Assembly: GCA_045592785.1 (NCBI GenBank)
Contig: JAZNVL010000061.1
Coordinates: 1 to 21,892, forward strand
DNA length: 21,892 nucleotides
Source of the DNA: RGIG8244 sp045592785
GTDB lineage: Bacteria > Verrucomicrobiota > Lentisphaeria > Victivallales > UBA1829
Direction of reading: 5' to 3'
This document shows positions 1-6,947 of this stretch, piece after piece (the first letter of the stretch is position 1; every line of letters starts with the position of its first letter). The translations under genes and the position numbers were made by a program. Below the pieces are notes generated by a model. That model was not told where the DNA came from. It saw nothing but the letters and a program-made list of their open reading frames with translations, and ran no database searches.

Positions 1-245
1 ACTTCTATGACGGTCCCCTCTGGTCCGATCCGGAACGCGGCTTGTTCCGTCAGTACTTCGATACAGGAAAAGTGCCCGGTGCCAAGAGCATCGAAGACGT
101 ACGCCAGTATTATCTGAAACAGTCCCCGATCCATCGCGGCTGTTTCCCCGCAGACGTGGCGAAAGCCATTGTTTATGCCTGCGTACAGCAGTTTGAGACC
201 GGGCAGGCGATCCCTGTCACCGGCGGACAGATCATGTTGAACTGA
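1..245 (+). CDS. SDR-family dehydrogenase, C-terminal end (5' partial)
   Basis: The reading frame is open from base 3 to the TGA at 243-245, giving 80 residues; the N-terminus lies outside the window. The C-terminal pattern, with RGC then a DVAKAI helix, TGQ, and the ending IPVTGGQIMLN, is typical of classical short-chain dehydrogenases. It most resembles sorbitol-6-phosphate 2-dehydrogenase-type members, which end in a similar VTGGQVM stretch. The Rossmann glycine motif and YxxxK catalytic site are not visible, so the substrate cannot be fixed; a polyol or sugar phosphate is likely. The next gene begins 13 nt downstream with its own ribosome site, so the two are probably one transcript. Confidence 0.75.
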   Translation, partial: FYDGPLWSDPERGLFRQYFDTGKVPGAKSIEDVRQYYLKQSPIHRGCFPADVAKAIVYACVQQFETGQAIPVTGGQIMLN

Positions 246-258
246 GGAGATATTTCTT

Positions 259-1425
259 ATGACTTTTGACCGTACCAAATTTCTGACACAGGCGGATCCG
301 GAACTGGATTCCTTTGATGCCGCCGTGCGTAAAAATGCGTTTGACCGTATTGTAAAGGAAATCGAATCCGGCGCCATCGCCACCGATCCGGCATCCGACT
401 GGCACAATATGCACTGTCACACCTTCTATTCCTACAACTTCATGCACTGGTCACCCCTGCACGTCGTGCTGGCGGCAAAGATCCTGGGCTTGAAATACCT
501 GGGCAAAGTGGAGTTCGACGTCCTCAACGGTTTGAACGAGTTCACCGATGCCTGCAAACGGCTCAACATCGCTCACGCTGTCGGGATGGAAACACGGGTA
601 TTCATTCCCGAATATGCCGACCGCGAAATCAATTCACCCGGAGAATGTGGCGTAGCGTATCACATGGGACTGGGTTTCAAGAGCGAAACCCTCACCGGAA
701 AAGCCGCCGCCTTTGCCAAAGATCTGGCGGAACGCGCCGGAAAACGGACCCGGACCGTGGTGGAACGGGTCAATGCCGCACTCAAAGACCTGCAGCTGGA
801 TTTCGAACAGGATGTCCTGCCTCTGACTCCGGCGGGCAATCCCACGGAACGTCATGTGTGCAGTGCCTACCGTGTGAAAGCGGAAAAACAGTTCGGCGAC
901 CAGGCAATGGCGTTCTGGACCGCTGCCCTGAAACTTTCTCCGGAAAAGGCGGAAAAAGCGGCGAAATCCATCGTGGAACTGGAAGGCTCCATCCGGTCTG
1001 CCCTGATGAAGAGTGGCGGTCCCGGTTACATCAAACCGGATGCCACCAGTTTCCCCTCTCTGGTGGAAATGAACGGTTTTGTGGAAGAATGTGGTGCCCT
1101 GCCCTGTGCGGCGTGGCTGAACGGGTTCTCTGCGGGTGAAAAAGATCCGGAAGAACTGCTTGCGTTCCACAAGTCGAAAGGTTTGAAAGCAGTCGCAATC
1201 ATTCCGGACCGCAACTGGAATATTTCCGACCCGGTAAAGAAGGCAGCCGCCATCGAAAATCTTTACGCCATCGCAGATGCCGCAAAGAAACTGGATCTGC
1301 CCATTACCGCAGGTACCGAACTCAACAGCCCCGGCAACAAACTGGTGGACGATTTCTCCCAGGAACCCCTGCAGAAATTGATGTCCCAGTTCCTCGCCGG
1401 AGCAGAATTCTCCTGCAATCTCTGA
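259..1425 (+). CDS. PHP-like metal-dependent hydrolase family protein
   Basis: This 388-residue soluble protein has no signal peptide. Residues 52-54 form an H-C-H metal-binding motif in the context NMHCHTFYSYN, as at the start of PHP-domain phosphoesterases. A VGMET segment and a late ITAGTELNSPGN segment fit the later PHP strands, but the usual DHD and GSDxH motifs are not recognisable, so the active site is divergent. A helical region of about 150 residues lies between the N- and C-terminal barrel parts. The start is supported by GAGGAG upstream of the ATG. The gene directly follows an SDR polyol-type dehydrogenase, which suggests a role in sugar or sugar-phosphate metabolism. That role is inferred from context only; the substrate is unknown. 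Confidence 0.6.
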   Translation: MTFDRTKFLTQADPELDSFDAAVRKNAFDRIVKEIESGAIATDPASDWHNMHCHTFYSYNFMHWSPLHVVLAAKILGLKYLGKVEFDVLNGLNEFTDACKRLNIAHAVGMETRVFIPEYADREINSPGECGVAYHMGLGFKSETLTGKAAAFAKDLAERAGKRTRTVVERVNAALKDLQLDFEQDVLPLTPAGNPTERHVCSAYRVKAEKQFGDQAMAFWTAALKLSPEKAEKAAKSIVELEGSIRSALMKSGGPGYIKPDATSFPSLVEMNGFVEECGALPCAAWLNGFSAGEKDPEELLAFHKSKGLKAVAIIPDRNWNISDPVKKAAAIENLYAIADAAKKLDLPITAGTELNSPGNKLVDDFSQEPLQKLMSQFLAGAEFSCNL

Positions 1426-1428
1426 CCT

Positions 1429-2331
1429 ATGTTTCCCGACGACACCGAACTTGACAACATCACGCCGGACCTTTTCATTGAACTGGACCGGCGGGGATTT
1501 TTCCCGGCGCCCGGCGAATCCGCCGAGGCGTTTCTGGATAACGTACGGCGTCTCCGGGATTCTTATGGTGTGATCGCGGATTCTCTGGCAGACGGACAGA
1601 ATCTGGACTCCGTGGTCGGTTTCCACATCGGCGAAGGGATGCCCATCCCCGCCGAAGTCCTGGCGGAAGCCGAAGAAGAAACACGGCGGCTGTTCGATTT
1701 CGATATCGACTGGGTCCCCGCGTATTTCCTTTCCAAAGGATTGGGCGCGATCTGGGGCGGCTGTACGGTCATCACGGATTCCGATTTGGCTCTCTTTTTC
1801 ATCCGGAAAGATTTCCGCGAAAAGAAAAAGTGGTTCATCTACGACCGGCAGGAACTGTTGGCACATGAACTTTCCCACGTCGCCCGCAGCCGGTTCAATG
1901 ACCCCGAATTCGAAGAACATTTTGCCTACATGACAGCAAAGAGTTCTCTCCGGAAATTCATGGGGAATTGTTTCCGTACGGAATGGGACGCACTGATCTT
2001 CATCCTGCCCGTTTTTCTGTTGCTGGGGGTCCAGATATTGAACTTCATGCAGATCATTCATCTTCCTGAATGGATCTTCTGGATCGTCGCATTGTGCGGT
2101 CCCGGATTCCTCATTGCGCGGAATATGCTCACCCGTTGGACCTATACAAAAGCGGAAGAAAACCTGCGGATGGCGGGCGCAAAGAACCCTCGTGCTGTGC
2201 TTTTCCGCTGTACGCAGGAAGAGATCCGTGAGACTGCGAAAAGCGATCCGGCGGAAATCGCCGGGCAATTTTATAAGAAAGCGGAAACGGAACTCCGGTT
2301 CCGCATCATAACAACCCGATTTTTTGAATGA
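1429..2331 (+). CDS. Membrane protein with HEXXH zinc-protease motif
   Basis: This 300-residue protein has a soluble N-terminal half and HELSH at residues 146-150. It is followed by an E-E-H-F-A segment at about 162-166 that could supply the third zinc ligand in the gluzincin manner. Two hydrophobic helices follow at about 188-207 and 214-233, then a basic-acidic tail that is probably cytoplasmic. There is no signal peptide, so the HELSH domain and the tail should be on the same side, most likely the cytoplasm. The start lies 3 nt after the preceding stop and lacks a clear Shine-Dalgarno site, so translation is probably coupled. I do not recognise a named family. Zinc-peptidase activity is inferred from the motif alone. 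Confidence 0.6.
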   Translation: MFPDDTELDNITPDLFIELDRRGFFPAPGESAEAFLDNVRRLRDSYGVIADSLADGQNLDSVVGFHIGEGMPIPAEVLAEAEEETRRLFDFDIDWVPAYFLSKGLGAIWGGCTVITDSDLALFFIRKDFREKKKWFIYDRQELLAHELSHVARSRFNDPEFEEHFAYMTAKSSLRKFMGNCFRTEWDALIFILPVFLLLGVQILNFMQIIHLPEWIFWIVALCGPGFLIARNMLTRWTYTKAEENLRMAGAKNPRAVLFRCTQEEIRETAKSDPAEIAGQFYKKAETELRFRIITTRFFE

Positions 2332-2342
2332 AAGGAACAAAG

Positions 2343-2864
2343 ATGAAACTGAAATCCTGTTTGATCGCTGCCGCACTTTTCTGTGCCGCCCTGCTCCCCG
2401 CCGCCGACGAAAAAGCGCCGGCATATCCCGAAGATGCCTACAAAGCATGTTACGAACTGTTTGAAACCATCGATATGAAAACAATGCACGAAAGCAGTAT
2501 GAAACAGATGTTGCAGATCCAGTTGCGCGGTCTCCCGCCGCAGTTCAAGGATATCCGCGCGATCTTCGAAGACTTCTTCAAAAAGCACATGAACTTTGAT
2601 GATATGCGCAAGGAATATGCGGAGATCTATCTCAAGTATTATACGAAGGAAGACATTCAGGGGCTGAACAATTTCTACAAGAGTGAACTGGGCAAAAAGT
2701 TCATCGCAAAACAGACGGAACTGATGAAAGACAGTGCAAAAATGGCGCAGACACGGGTCATGAAACATGCGCCCGAACTCAAAGCAAAAGTCGACGTCAA
2801 GATCAAAGAGATCCAGCAACAGATGCAGAAACAACAGCAGAACCTCGCGCTGCCCGCAAAATAA
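2343..2864 (+). CDS. Secreted DUF2059 domain protein
   Basis: This is a 173-residue exported protein. The signal peptide spans about residues 1-21 (a basic MKLK start, a hydrophobic core, cleavage near LLPAA-DEK). The mature part is helical, with the pattern YYTKEDIQGLNNFYKSELGK followed by a KKF-KQ segment. This matches DUF2059 proteins, in which a Tyr- and Lys-rich helix precedes FYxSxxGKK. The C-terminus is a Gln-rich helix. The family's function is unknown; it is common as a periplasmic protein. An in-frame ATG at 2328 overlaps the previous stop, but AAAGGA seven bases before 2343 and the proper signal peptide favour 2343. The gene is the last before the terminator at 2974. Confidence 0.75.
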   Translation: MKLKSCLIAAALFCAALLPAADEKAPAYPEDAYKACYELFETIDMKTMHESSMKQMLQIQLRGLPPQFKDIRAIFEDFFKKHMNFDDMRKEYAEIYLKYYTKEDIQGLNNFYKSELGKKFIAKQTELMKDSAKMAQTRVMKHAPELKAKVDVKIKEIQQQMQKQQQNLALPAK

Positions 2865-2920
2865 TAAGCCTGTCTCTGATAAGATCCGTACGGTGGAATG
2901 ATAGGGTAACGGTTGCGGAT

Positions 2921-2960
2921 ATATTCCGTACATATCTGTAATCATCCGTACACATCCGTA
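2921..2960. repeat. Four 10-bp repeats ending in TCYGTA
   Basis: The bases at 2921-2930, 2931-2940, 2941-2950 and 2951-2960 each end in TCCGTA or TCTGTA, giving four imperfect copies at an exact 10-bp period. A fifth copy (AAGATCCGTA) lies at 2881-2890, 40 bp upstream and in the same helical register. They sit in the short gap between two convergent genes, just before the terminator. Repeats on one face of the helix are typical of protein-binding iterons, but no partner is known here. Confidence 0.5.
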
Positions 2961-2973
2961 ATACAACCAAAAA

Positions 2974-3007
2974 AAGACTGCTGCAAGTCGGTTATTGCAG
3001 CAGTCTT
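2974..3007. terminator. Bidirectional intrinsic terminator
   Basis: AAGACTGCTGCAA at 2974-2986 pairs perfectly with TTGCAGCAGTCTT at 2995-3007 around an 8-base loop. A run of A precedes it and ATTTTTT follows, so it can terminate in both directions. It separates the plus-strand DUF2059 gene from the minus-strand amidohydrolase/tyrS unit. Confidence 0.9.
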
Positions 3008-3031
3008 ATTTTTTGTATCCGCAAACAAAGA

Positions 3032-3901
3032 TCAATCGGTGATCCGGTTGAAGATCTTCCAGTTTTCTTCCGTTGCCTGGGCAAAGATATTACTGTAATC
3101 CAGATCGTGAGTACGATACGCGGAATCAGCGAGATAACTGTCTTCCCCGATCCGTTTCATATACTGGGAATCCCGTTCGATCCAGAACCGGGGCAGTTTC
3201 GGTGCGTAATCATTCACGGCGCCATCGGTACCCCACAGCACTTTCTTCCGCACGTCATAGCAGGAGAGATACAGTTTCCGCAGGGCATCTTCCCGGTTGA
3301 TCCCGGGAGTGCCGGGGGTAATGTCAAAGAAGAGTTCATTCCCGAATTCGGGATCGGAGACGAAGAAGGATTTACTGACCATCGCCATGTAATCCTCCAC
3401 CCAGGGCCAACCGATATGCGCCAGAGAAAACCGGAGTTTCGGCACATTGAACAGACATTCAAATTCCAAAGGCTTGTTGAATCTTCCGGACAGCAGTTTC
3501 CGGTCCCCGGCAAGGATCCCGCTGTGGAACATCAGCGGCAGACCGGCTTCCGCAATGATCTCGCAGGTGCGGATGATGTCGCAGGGATAATACCATTCGC
3601 AAATGATCTTGATCCCTTTGATGCCCTTTTCCACCGCGGTCTGGATCTGTTTTTCCGCATCGGCGGCAGTGGGATCCATCCGCAGATACGGGATGAATCC
3701 GGGAGTTTCCGCGGTGAATTCCAGCACTTTCTCCAAACGGTATTCCCAGCGGAAATCGTAATCGGGATTGCCGTAAGAGGGCGTGGGCCCGATACTGAAA
3801 ATACTGCCGCCGATCACGCCGGCGGATTTCGCTTTTTCCAGAAATTCCCGGGGGGTATCGGAGGGACCGTGATATTGATGAAGGTGAGCGTCATAGATCA
3901 T
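3032..3901 (-). CDS. Amidohydrolase family protein (TIM-barrel metal hydrolase)
   Basis: This 289-residue cytoplasmic protein fits the Amidohydro_2 family, which contains hydrolases and decarboxylases with a TIM-barrel fold. The strand-1 metal motif is at residues 4-8 (D-A-H-L-H). Later family landmarks are KGIKII, MFHSG, LAHIGWP (metal-binding His) and GTDG with the strand-8 Asp near the C-terminus. The start has AAGGAGG upstream. The gene starts 14 nt after tyrS on the same strand and so is probably co-transcribed with it, which says little about its substrate. The reaction is unknown; hydrolysis or decarboxylation of a small carboxylic compound is the family norm. Confidence 0.8.
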   Translation of the reverse strand: MIYDAHLHQYHGPSDTPREFLEKAKSAGVIGGSIFSIGPTPSYGNPDYDFRWEYRLEKVLEFTAETPGFIPYLRMDPTAADAEKQIQTAVEKGIKGIKIICEWYYPCDIIRTCEIIAEAGLPLMFHSGILAGDRKLLSGRFNKPLEFECLFNVPKLRFSLAHIGWPWVEDYMAMVSKSFFVSDPEFGNELFFDITPGTPGINREDALRKLYLSCYDVRKKVLWGTDGAVNDYAPKLPRFWIERDSQYMKRIGEDSYLADSAYRTHDLDYSNIFAQATEENWKIFNRITD

Positions 3902-3915
3902 AGGGTGATTCCTCC

Positions 3916-5205
3916 TTATTTGAGAACAATCCGTTTCACATTCTTTTTCCCGGTCTTCGCCATGGCGGCACCATCTGCAAAATCCGCGGCGGTGATGACC
4001 CGGTTCATGTCAGTGATACGTTCATCATTGAAATAAGCACCGCCCGCCTGGATGAGACGGCGCGCTTCCCCGTTGGACTTGCAGAGTCCGGCATCGGCGA
4101 GGAGCTGTACGATCCAGATCCCTTCGGCAGGGAGAGCCAGTTCGTATGTGGGCAGATCGCTGATGGCAGCCGTTTTTGCGGCGGCAGCATCCACATTCCG
4201 GATGTTGCTGGACGTGGGGATCTTGTTTTCCGGGTCGGCGAAACCGAATTTGGAACCGGCGGCGGCGAATGCTTTTGCGGCTTCTTCTTCGCCATGGGCA
4301 AGGGCTGTGGCTTCGAACGCCAGGATCTCTTTGGCACGGTTGATATTAGAGCCTTCCGCCGTGAGCGCATGGACTTCTTCCGTGGGCAGCATGGTGAAGA
4401 ACATCAACAGTCTCTGCACGTCGGCATCATCCGTATTCCGCCAGAACTGATAGTAATCGAATACGCTGGTACGGGTCTTATCCAGCCAGACGGCACCGCC
4501 CACGCTCTTGCCGAACTTCTGTCCGTTGCTGTTCATGAGCAGCGGCATGGTCAAGCCGTATGCTTCGCTCTTGCCGATACGACGGACCAGTTCCGTTCCG
4601 CAGGTGATGTTGCCCCACTGATCCTGTCCGCCCATCTGGAGCTGACAGCCGTAATCCCGGTTGAGGACGTAGAAGTCATACGCTTGCAAAGTCATGTAGT
4701 TGAATTCGAGGAAGGAGAGACCGGCTTCGGAATTGAGGCGCATCTTGGCGGATTCCGCGGAAAGCATCCGGTTCACGCTGAACTTGGACCCGATCTCCCG
4801 GAGGTAATCCAGATAAAGCATCCCGCCGAACCAGTCGATGTTATTGACGAAGGTGGCATTTTCCACGGAGATGAAACGGGCAAGCTGCTGTTGAAGACAA
4901 CGCACGTTTTCCGCCACTGTTTCTTTGGAGAGAATGGGGCGCGCTTCCGTTTTCCCGGAGGGGTCGCCGATCAGCCCGGTGGCACCGCCCACAAGCACAA
5001 TGGGATGGTGTCCCGCCTGCTGCATCCGGCGCATTGCCATCACGGGCAGGAGGTGTCCCACATGCAGACTGTTACCGGTGGGGTCGAATCCCACATAGAA
5101 ACGCACTTTTTCTTTCTGCAGCAAATCTTTCAGGGTATCTTCCGCGGTACATTGGTAAATGAATCCGCGTTCTTTCAGATCGTCAAAGGGATTGACATGA
5201 GCCAT
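3916..5205 (-). CDS. tyrS: Tyrosyl-tRNA synthetase
   Basis: This class I aminoacyl-tRNA synthetase charges tRNA-Tyr with tyrosine in the cytoplasm. It has 429 residues, the normal bacterial length. The HIGH-type signature is HVGH at 48-51, after GFDPTGNSL. The KMSKS-type signature is KFGKS at 230-234. Tyrosine-pocket segments such as YDFYVLNRDYGCQLQMGGQDQWGN are present. The C-terminus is an S4 RNA-binding domain (about 365-429, with GEARRLIQAGG). An upstream in-frame start at 5253 would add 16 residues, but GGAGAAAG just before 5205 and alignment with the family favour 5205. A promoter is visible at 5244-5271. I see no T-box leader. Confidence 0.96.
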   Translation of the reverse strand: MAHVNPFDDLKERGFIYQCTAEDTLKDLLQKEKVRFYVGFDPTGNSLHVGHLLPVMAMRRMQQAGHHPIVLVGGATGLIGDPSGKTEARPILSKETVAENVRCLQQQLARFISVENATFVNNIDWFGGMLYLDYLREIGSKFSVNRMLSAESAKMRLNSEAGLSFLEFNYMTLQAYDFYVLNRDYGCQLQMGGQDQWGNITCGTELVRRIGKSEAYGLTMPLLMNSNGQKFGKSVGGAVWLDKTRTSVFDYYQFWRNTDDADVQRLLMFFTMLPTEEVHALTAEGSNINRAKEILAFEATALAHGEEEAAKAFAAAGSKFGFADPENKIPTSSNIRNVDAAAAKTAAISDLPTYELALPAEGIWIVQLLADAGLCKSNGEARRLIQAGGAYFNDERITDMNRVITAADFADGAAMAKTGKKNVKRIVLK

Positions 5206-5243
5206 GGTTCTTTCTCCATTGGTTAAGTTGATAAAATTTTTGT

Positions 5244-5271
5244 AATATAGCACGCCTTATATAAAATACAA
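5244..5271 (-). promoter_or_regulatory. Promoter of the tyrS unit
   Basis: Read on the minus strand, TTGTAT (5266-5271) and TATATT (5244-5249) are separated by 16 bp. Transcription would start near 5237, giving a leader of about 30 nt before the tyrS ATG. Confidence 0.55.
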
Positions 5272-5330
5272 TAGCAAAACGATGTGAATTTTCCTTGAAA
5301 TGCGTATTTTTTTGCAGTGCGACACATAAT

Positions 5331-5358
5331 GATTTTTTCCCGAAAAAGGGAAGAAATC
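5331..5358. promoter_or_regulatory. 11-bp inverted repeat (hairpin or operator)
   Basis: GATTTTTTCCC at 5331-5341 and GGGAAGAAATC at 5348-5358 form an 11-bp stem with one G-T or mismatch position and a loop of six. It lies between the two divergent promoters and could act as a hairpin or a protein-binding dyad. The role is unknown. Confidence 0.4.
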
Positions 5359-5366
5359 CGCTATCC

Positions 5367-5399
5367 AAAGGGGCAAAACAGTCCATTTCCCCTTTTTTT
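5367..5399 (+). terminator. Terminator-like hairpin upstream of the pseudopilin promoter
   Basis: AAAGGGG (5367-5373) pairs with CCCCTTT (5389-5395) around a 15-base loop, and the T-run continues to 5399, the form of a plus-strand intrinsic terminator. No plus-strand gene lies just upstream, so it may insulate the next promoter or end an unannotated short transcript. Confidence 0.45.
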
Positions 5400-5438
5400 C
5401 AAATTTTTTTCCGATTTTTCTGCAATTTATACCGACTT

Positions 5439-5467
5439 TTGACTTGAAAGAAACAGTTTTGGATATA
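5439..5467 (+). promoter_or_regulatory. Promoter of the pseudopilin-kinase gene series
   Basis: TTGACT (5439-5444) and GATATA (5462-5467) are separated by 17 bp. An alternative -10, TATAAG at 5464, would give 19 bp. The predicted start near 5474 leaves a leader of about 38 nt before the ATG at 5512. Confidence 0.55.
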
Positions 5468-5483
5468 AGTTACCTGTGAACAC

Positions 5484-5497
5484 ATTTGTAAACAAAT
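5484..5497. promoter_or_regulatory. Dyad ATTTGT-AA-ACAAAT in the leader
   Basis: This perfect 6-bp inverted repeat with a 2-base centre lies between the predicted transcription start and the ribosome site of the first pseudopilin gene. Position and form suit a repressor operator, but nothing else supports that. Confidence 0.3.
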
Positions 5498-5511
5498 CAG
5501 GAGTACTGACG

Positions 5512-6141
5512 ATGAAACGCTTTTTTAACATGATCGAAGTCGTTCTCGCACTGGGTGTCACCGCGATCGGCGTTGCCGGTCTGATGGGGATCATCCCGGT
5601 CGCGCTCAACGCATCCCGGGATGCCGCCGCCGACAGTATGGTTTCCGATGCAGCCCAGAGCTACTTTTCCCGTATAGCCTTGATCGCAAAGAAAGATTTT
5701 TCCGCACTTGGCACAAATGCAATCACAAAGTCGACCTCCGGGGTGGCAAAGTGGGAAATCAGTGAGGTAAGCAGCGGTGATGGCAGTGGTGATGGCAGTG
5801 GTGATGGCAGCGGTGATGGCAGCGGTGATGCCTACGAATACACGCTGAACGGTTTGATGAGCAAAAGCGGCATTGAATACGAATCAGAAGATCTGCTTCC
5901 TGTTTCCACAAAATTCCGGATGGGAAGAAAAGATGCCGCGCCGGACCTGGCAGGCGATATCGTGCTCTGGACGTCGTACCCCGATGATGTCACTGGCATC
6001 GATAACCCCAATGAAAAGCAAGTTGTCCGCGTGTATGTGGAAGTGAGCTGGCCTGCGACAATGGCTTATGCCGAACGTGAAAAGCGCGTATTCGTCAAAG
6101 AATTCTGCAACCCGGCGATCCTGCCGGCGGAACAACCGTGA
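5512..6141 (+). CDS. GspI/PilV-like minor pseudopilin
   Basis: This 209-residue prepilin-like protein begins MKRFFNMIEVVLALGVTAIG. It has a short basic leader, then the conserved Glu at +5 and a hydrophobic helix of the IEV-LAL type found in GspI and PilV minor pilins. The residue before the predicted cleavage site is Phe, not Gly. Residues about 88-107 contain a run of SGDG repeats encoded by 12-bp DNA repeats. The C-terminal part is a beta-rich globular head that ends in a YVEVSWP strand. An in-frame GTG at 5476 is unlikely, because AGGAG precedes the ATG at 5512 and only this start gives a normal leader. It is the first gene of the series. In T2SS, GspI nucleates the pseudopilus tip with J and K. 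Confidence 0.8.
   Translation: MKRFFNMIEVVLALGVTAIGVAGLMGIIPVALNASRDAAADSMVSDAAQSYFSRIALIAKKDFSALGTNAITKSTSGVAKWEISEVSSGDGSGDGSGDGSGDGSGDAYEYTLNGLMSKSGIEYESEDLLPVSTKFRMGRKDAAPDLAGDIVLWTSYPDDVTGIDNPNEKQVVRVYVEVSWPATMAYAEREKRVFVKEFCNPAILPAEQP
5773..5832 (+). repeat. 12-bp tandem repeat coding SGDG
   Basis: Five copies of a 12-bp unit (AGYGGTGATGGC) begin at 5773, 5785, 5797, 5809 and 5821. They differ only at the AGC/AGT third position and in the last copy. Because 12 is a multiple of three, copy-number change would lengthen the Ser-Gly-Asp-Gly loop in the pilin head without a frameshift. Confidence 0.85.
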
Positions 6142-6162
6142 TTTTACGCAGGAGATCAGAAT

Positions 6163-6924
6163 ATGATACGGAAAAAACACTTTACTCTGCTGGAATTGAT
6201 GGCTGCTATGGGAGTGCTCTCCCTGTTCATTATGGCATTGATGCAATTTTTCAGCACGTCACAGGAAGTCATGAGCCTCTCTACGGATCGTGCCGGACAA
6301 TATGAACGGGCGCGCATCGCCATGGATATGATCGCGAAAGATCTGCAGAACATCTATTATCAGGAAGGTGTGGCGACCTATTGTTATTACCAGGTGAACG
6401 ACGGAGACAACACAACGGAATTGGATATTGCCGCGTACCGTGCAGAAAAGATCGGTGACTCCATCACGAATCTCTGCAGGATCAGGTACGAGTTTGATCC
6501 TGCAACCAGACGGCTCCGTGTCGCAGCTCTGGGTGATACGGATGCAGGCAGCGGATGGGCTCTTCACAAACAAGGCGATCAAAGTGTCGTGTTTCCCAAC
6601 ATTGCCGCGAATACCTTCAATGAGAAAAGCGGTGTCCTGTTGGAAGGAGTCAAGTCTTTCGCCGTTTACCCGCGGAAAGTCACGCTGGGAACATCCTATG
6701 ACGAAGATAATGCAACGATCGGATTCGGCGGCACAAACTGCACAGTCCCTGACCTGGTCCGGATCCAGATCACACTGTATGATTCCGGTACAGAAGAACA
6801 ACTTCGCAGTATGGAAGAGGCGGGGATCGATCCTGCACAGGCAAAAGCACAGGCGGATGATGAAAAAAATGCAAATAAATTGCGCGTTTTCACCCGTGAA
6901 GTGGCGATCGACCGCGGACAATGA
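6163..6924 (+). CDS. GspJ-like minor pseudopilin
   Basis: This 253-residue protein begins MIRKKHFTLLELMAAMGVLS, a class III prepilin signal with Glu at +5 and a hydrophobic alpha-1 helix. The residue before cleavage is His instead of Gly. An R-ARIAMDMIAKDLQNIYY segment at about 45-66 matches the GspJ/PulJ pattern (R-A-x3-M-x2-DL). A large beta-rich head follows. GGAGAT lies before the ATG, 21 nt after the previous stop. It is expected to partner the GspI- and GspK-like proteins on either side in an inner-membrane-anchored tip complex. The stop overlaps an upstream ATG of the next gene. Confidence 0.8.
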   Translation: MIRKKHFTLLELMAAMGVLSLFIMALMQFFSTSQEVMSLSTDRAGQYERARIAMDMIAKDLQNIYYQEGVATYCYYQVNDGDNTTELDIAAYRAEKIGDSITNLCRIRYEFDPATRRLRVAALGDTDAGSGWALHKQGDQSVVFPNIAANTFNEKSGVLLEGVKSFAVYPRKVTLGTSYDEDNATIGFGGTNCTVPDLVRIQITLYDSGTEEQLRSMEEAGIDPAQAKAQADDEKNANKLRVFTREVAIDRGQ

Positions 6925-6947
6925 CGATCAAGCAAGGAGATATAACG

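Larger units (their letters stand above)
5206..5511. other. Divergent AT-rich intergenic region
   Basis: This 306-bp gap separates divergent tyrS and the pseudopilin gene series. It holds the tyrS promoter, two hairpins (5331-5358 and 5367-5399), the promoter of the plus-strand genes (5439-5467) and a small dyad (5484-5497). I see no convincing small coding region or known riboswitch in it. Confidence 0.7.

Noticed and set aside
634..2484. 616-residue open frame on the minus strand
   Set aside because: It lies antisense to three plus-strand genes with clear motifs and ribosome sites. Its composition (Phe/Arg/Gly-rich, no domain) is what the reverse frame of such genes gives.
2921..2960. CRISPR array
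   Set aside because: The 10-bp tandem units have no unique spacers and no cas genes are present.
2913..3098. 61-residue plus-strand frame
   Set aside because: It runs through the 10-bp repeats and the terminator hairpin into the antisense of the amidohydrolase and has no ribosome site.
3107..5226. Two long plus-strand frames (about 309 and 310 residues)
   Set aside because: They are antisense to the amidohydrolase and tyrS, which are certain from motifs.
5206..5400. T-box or other amino-acid riboswitch in front of tyrS
   Set aside because: The predicted promoter leaves only about 30 nt of leader, and no T-box sequence or specifier stem is seen on the minus strand.
5773..5832. CRISPR-like array or RTX calcium repeats
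   Set aside because: The units are 12 bp with no spacers, so not CRISPR. The SGDG unit is not the nine-residue RTX motif.
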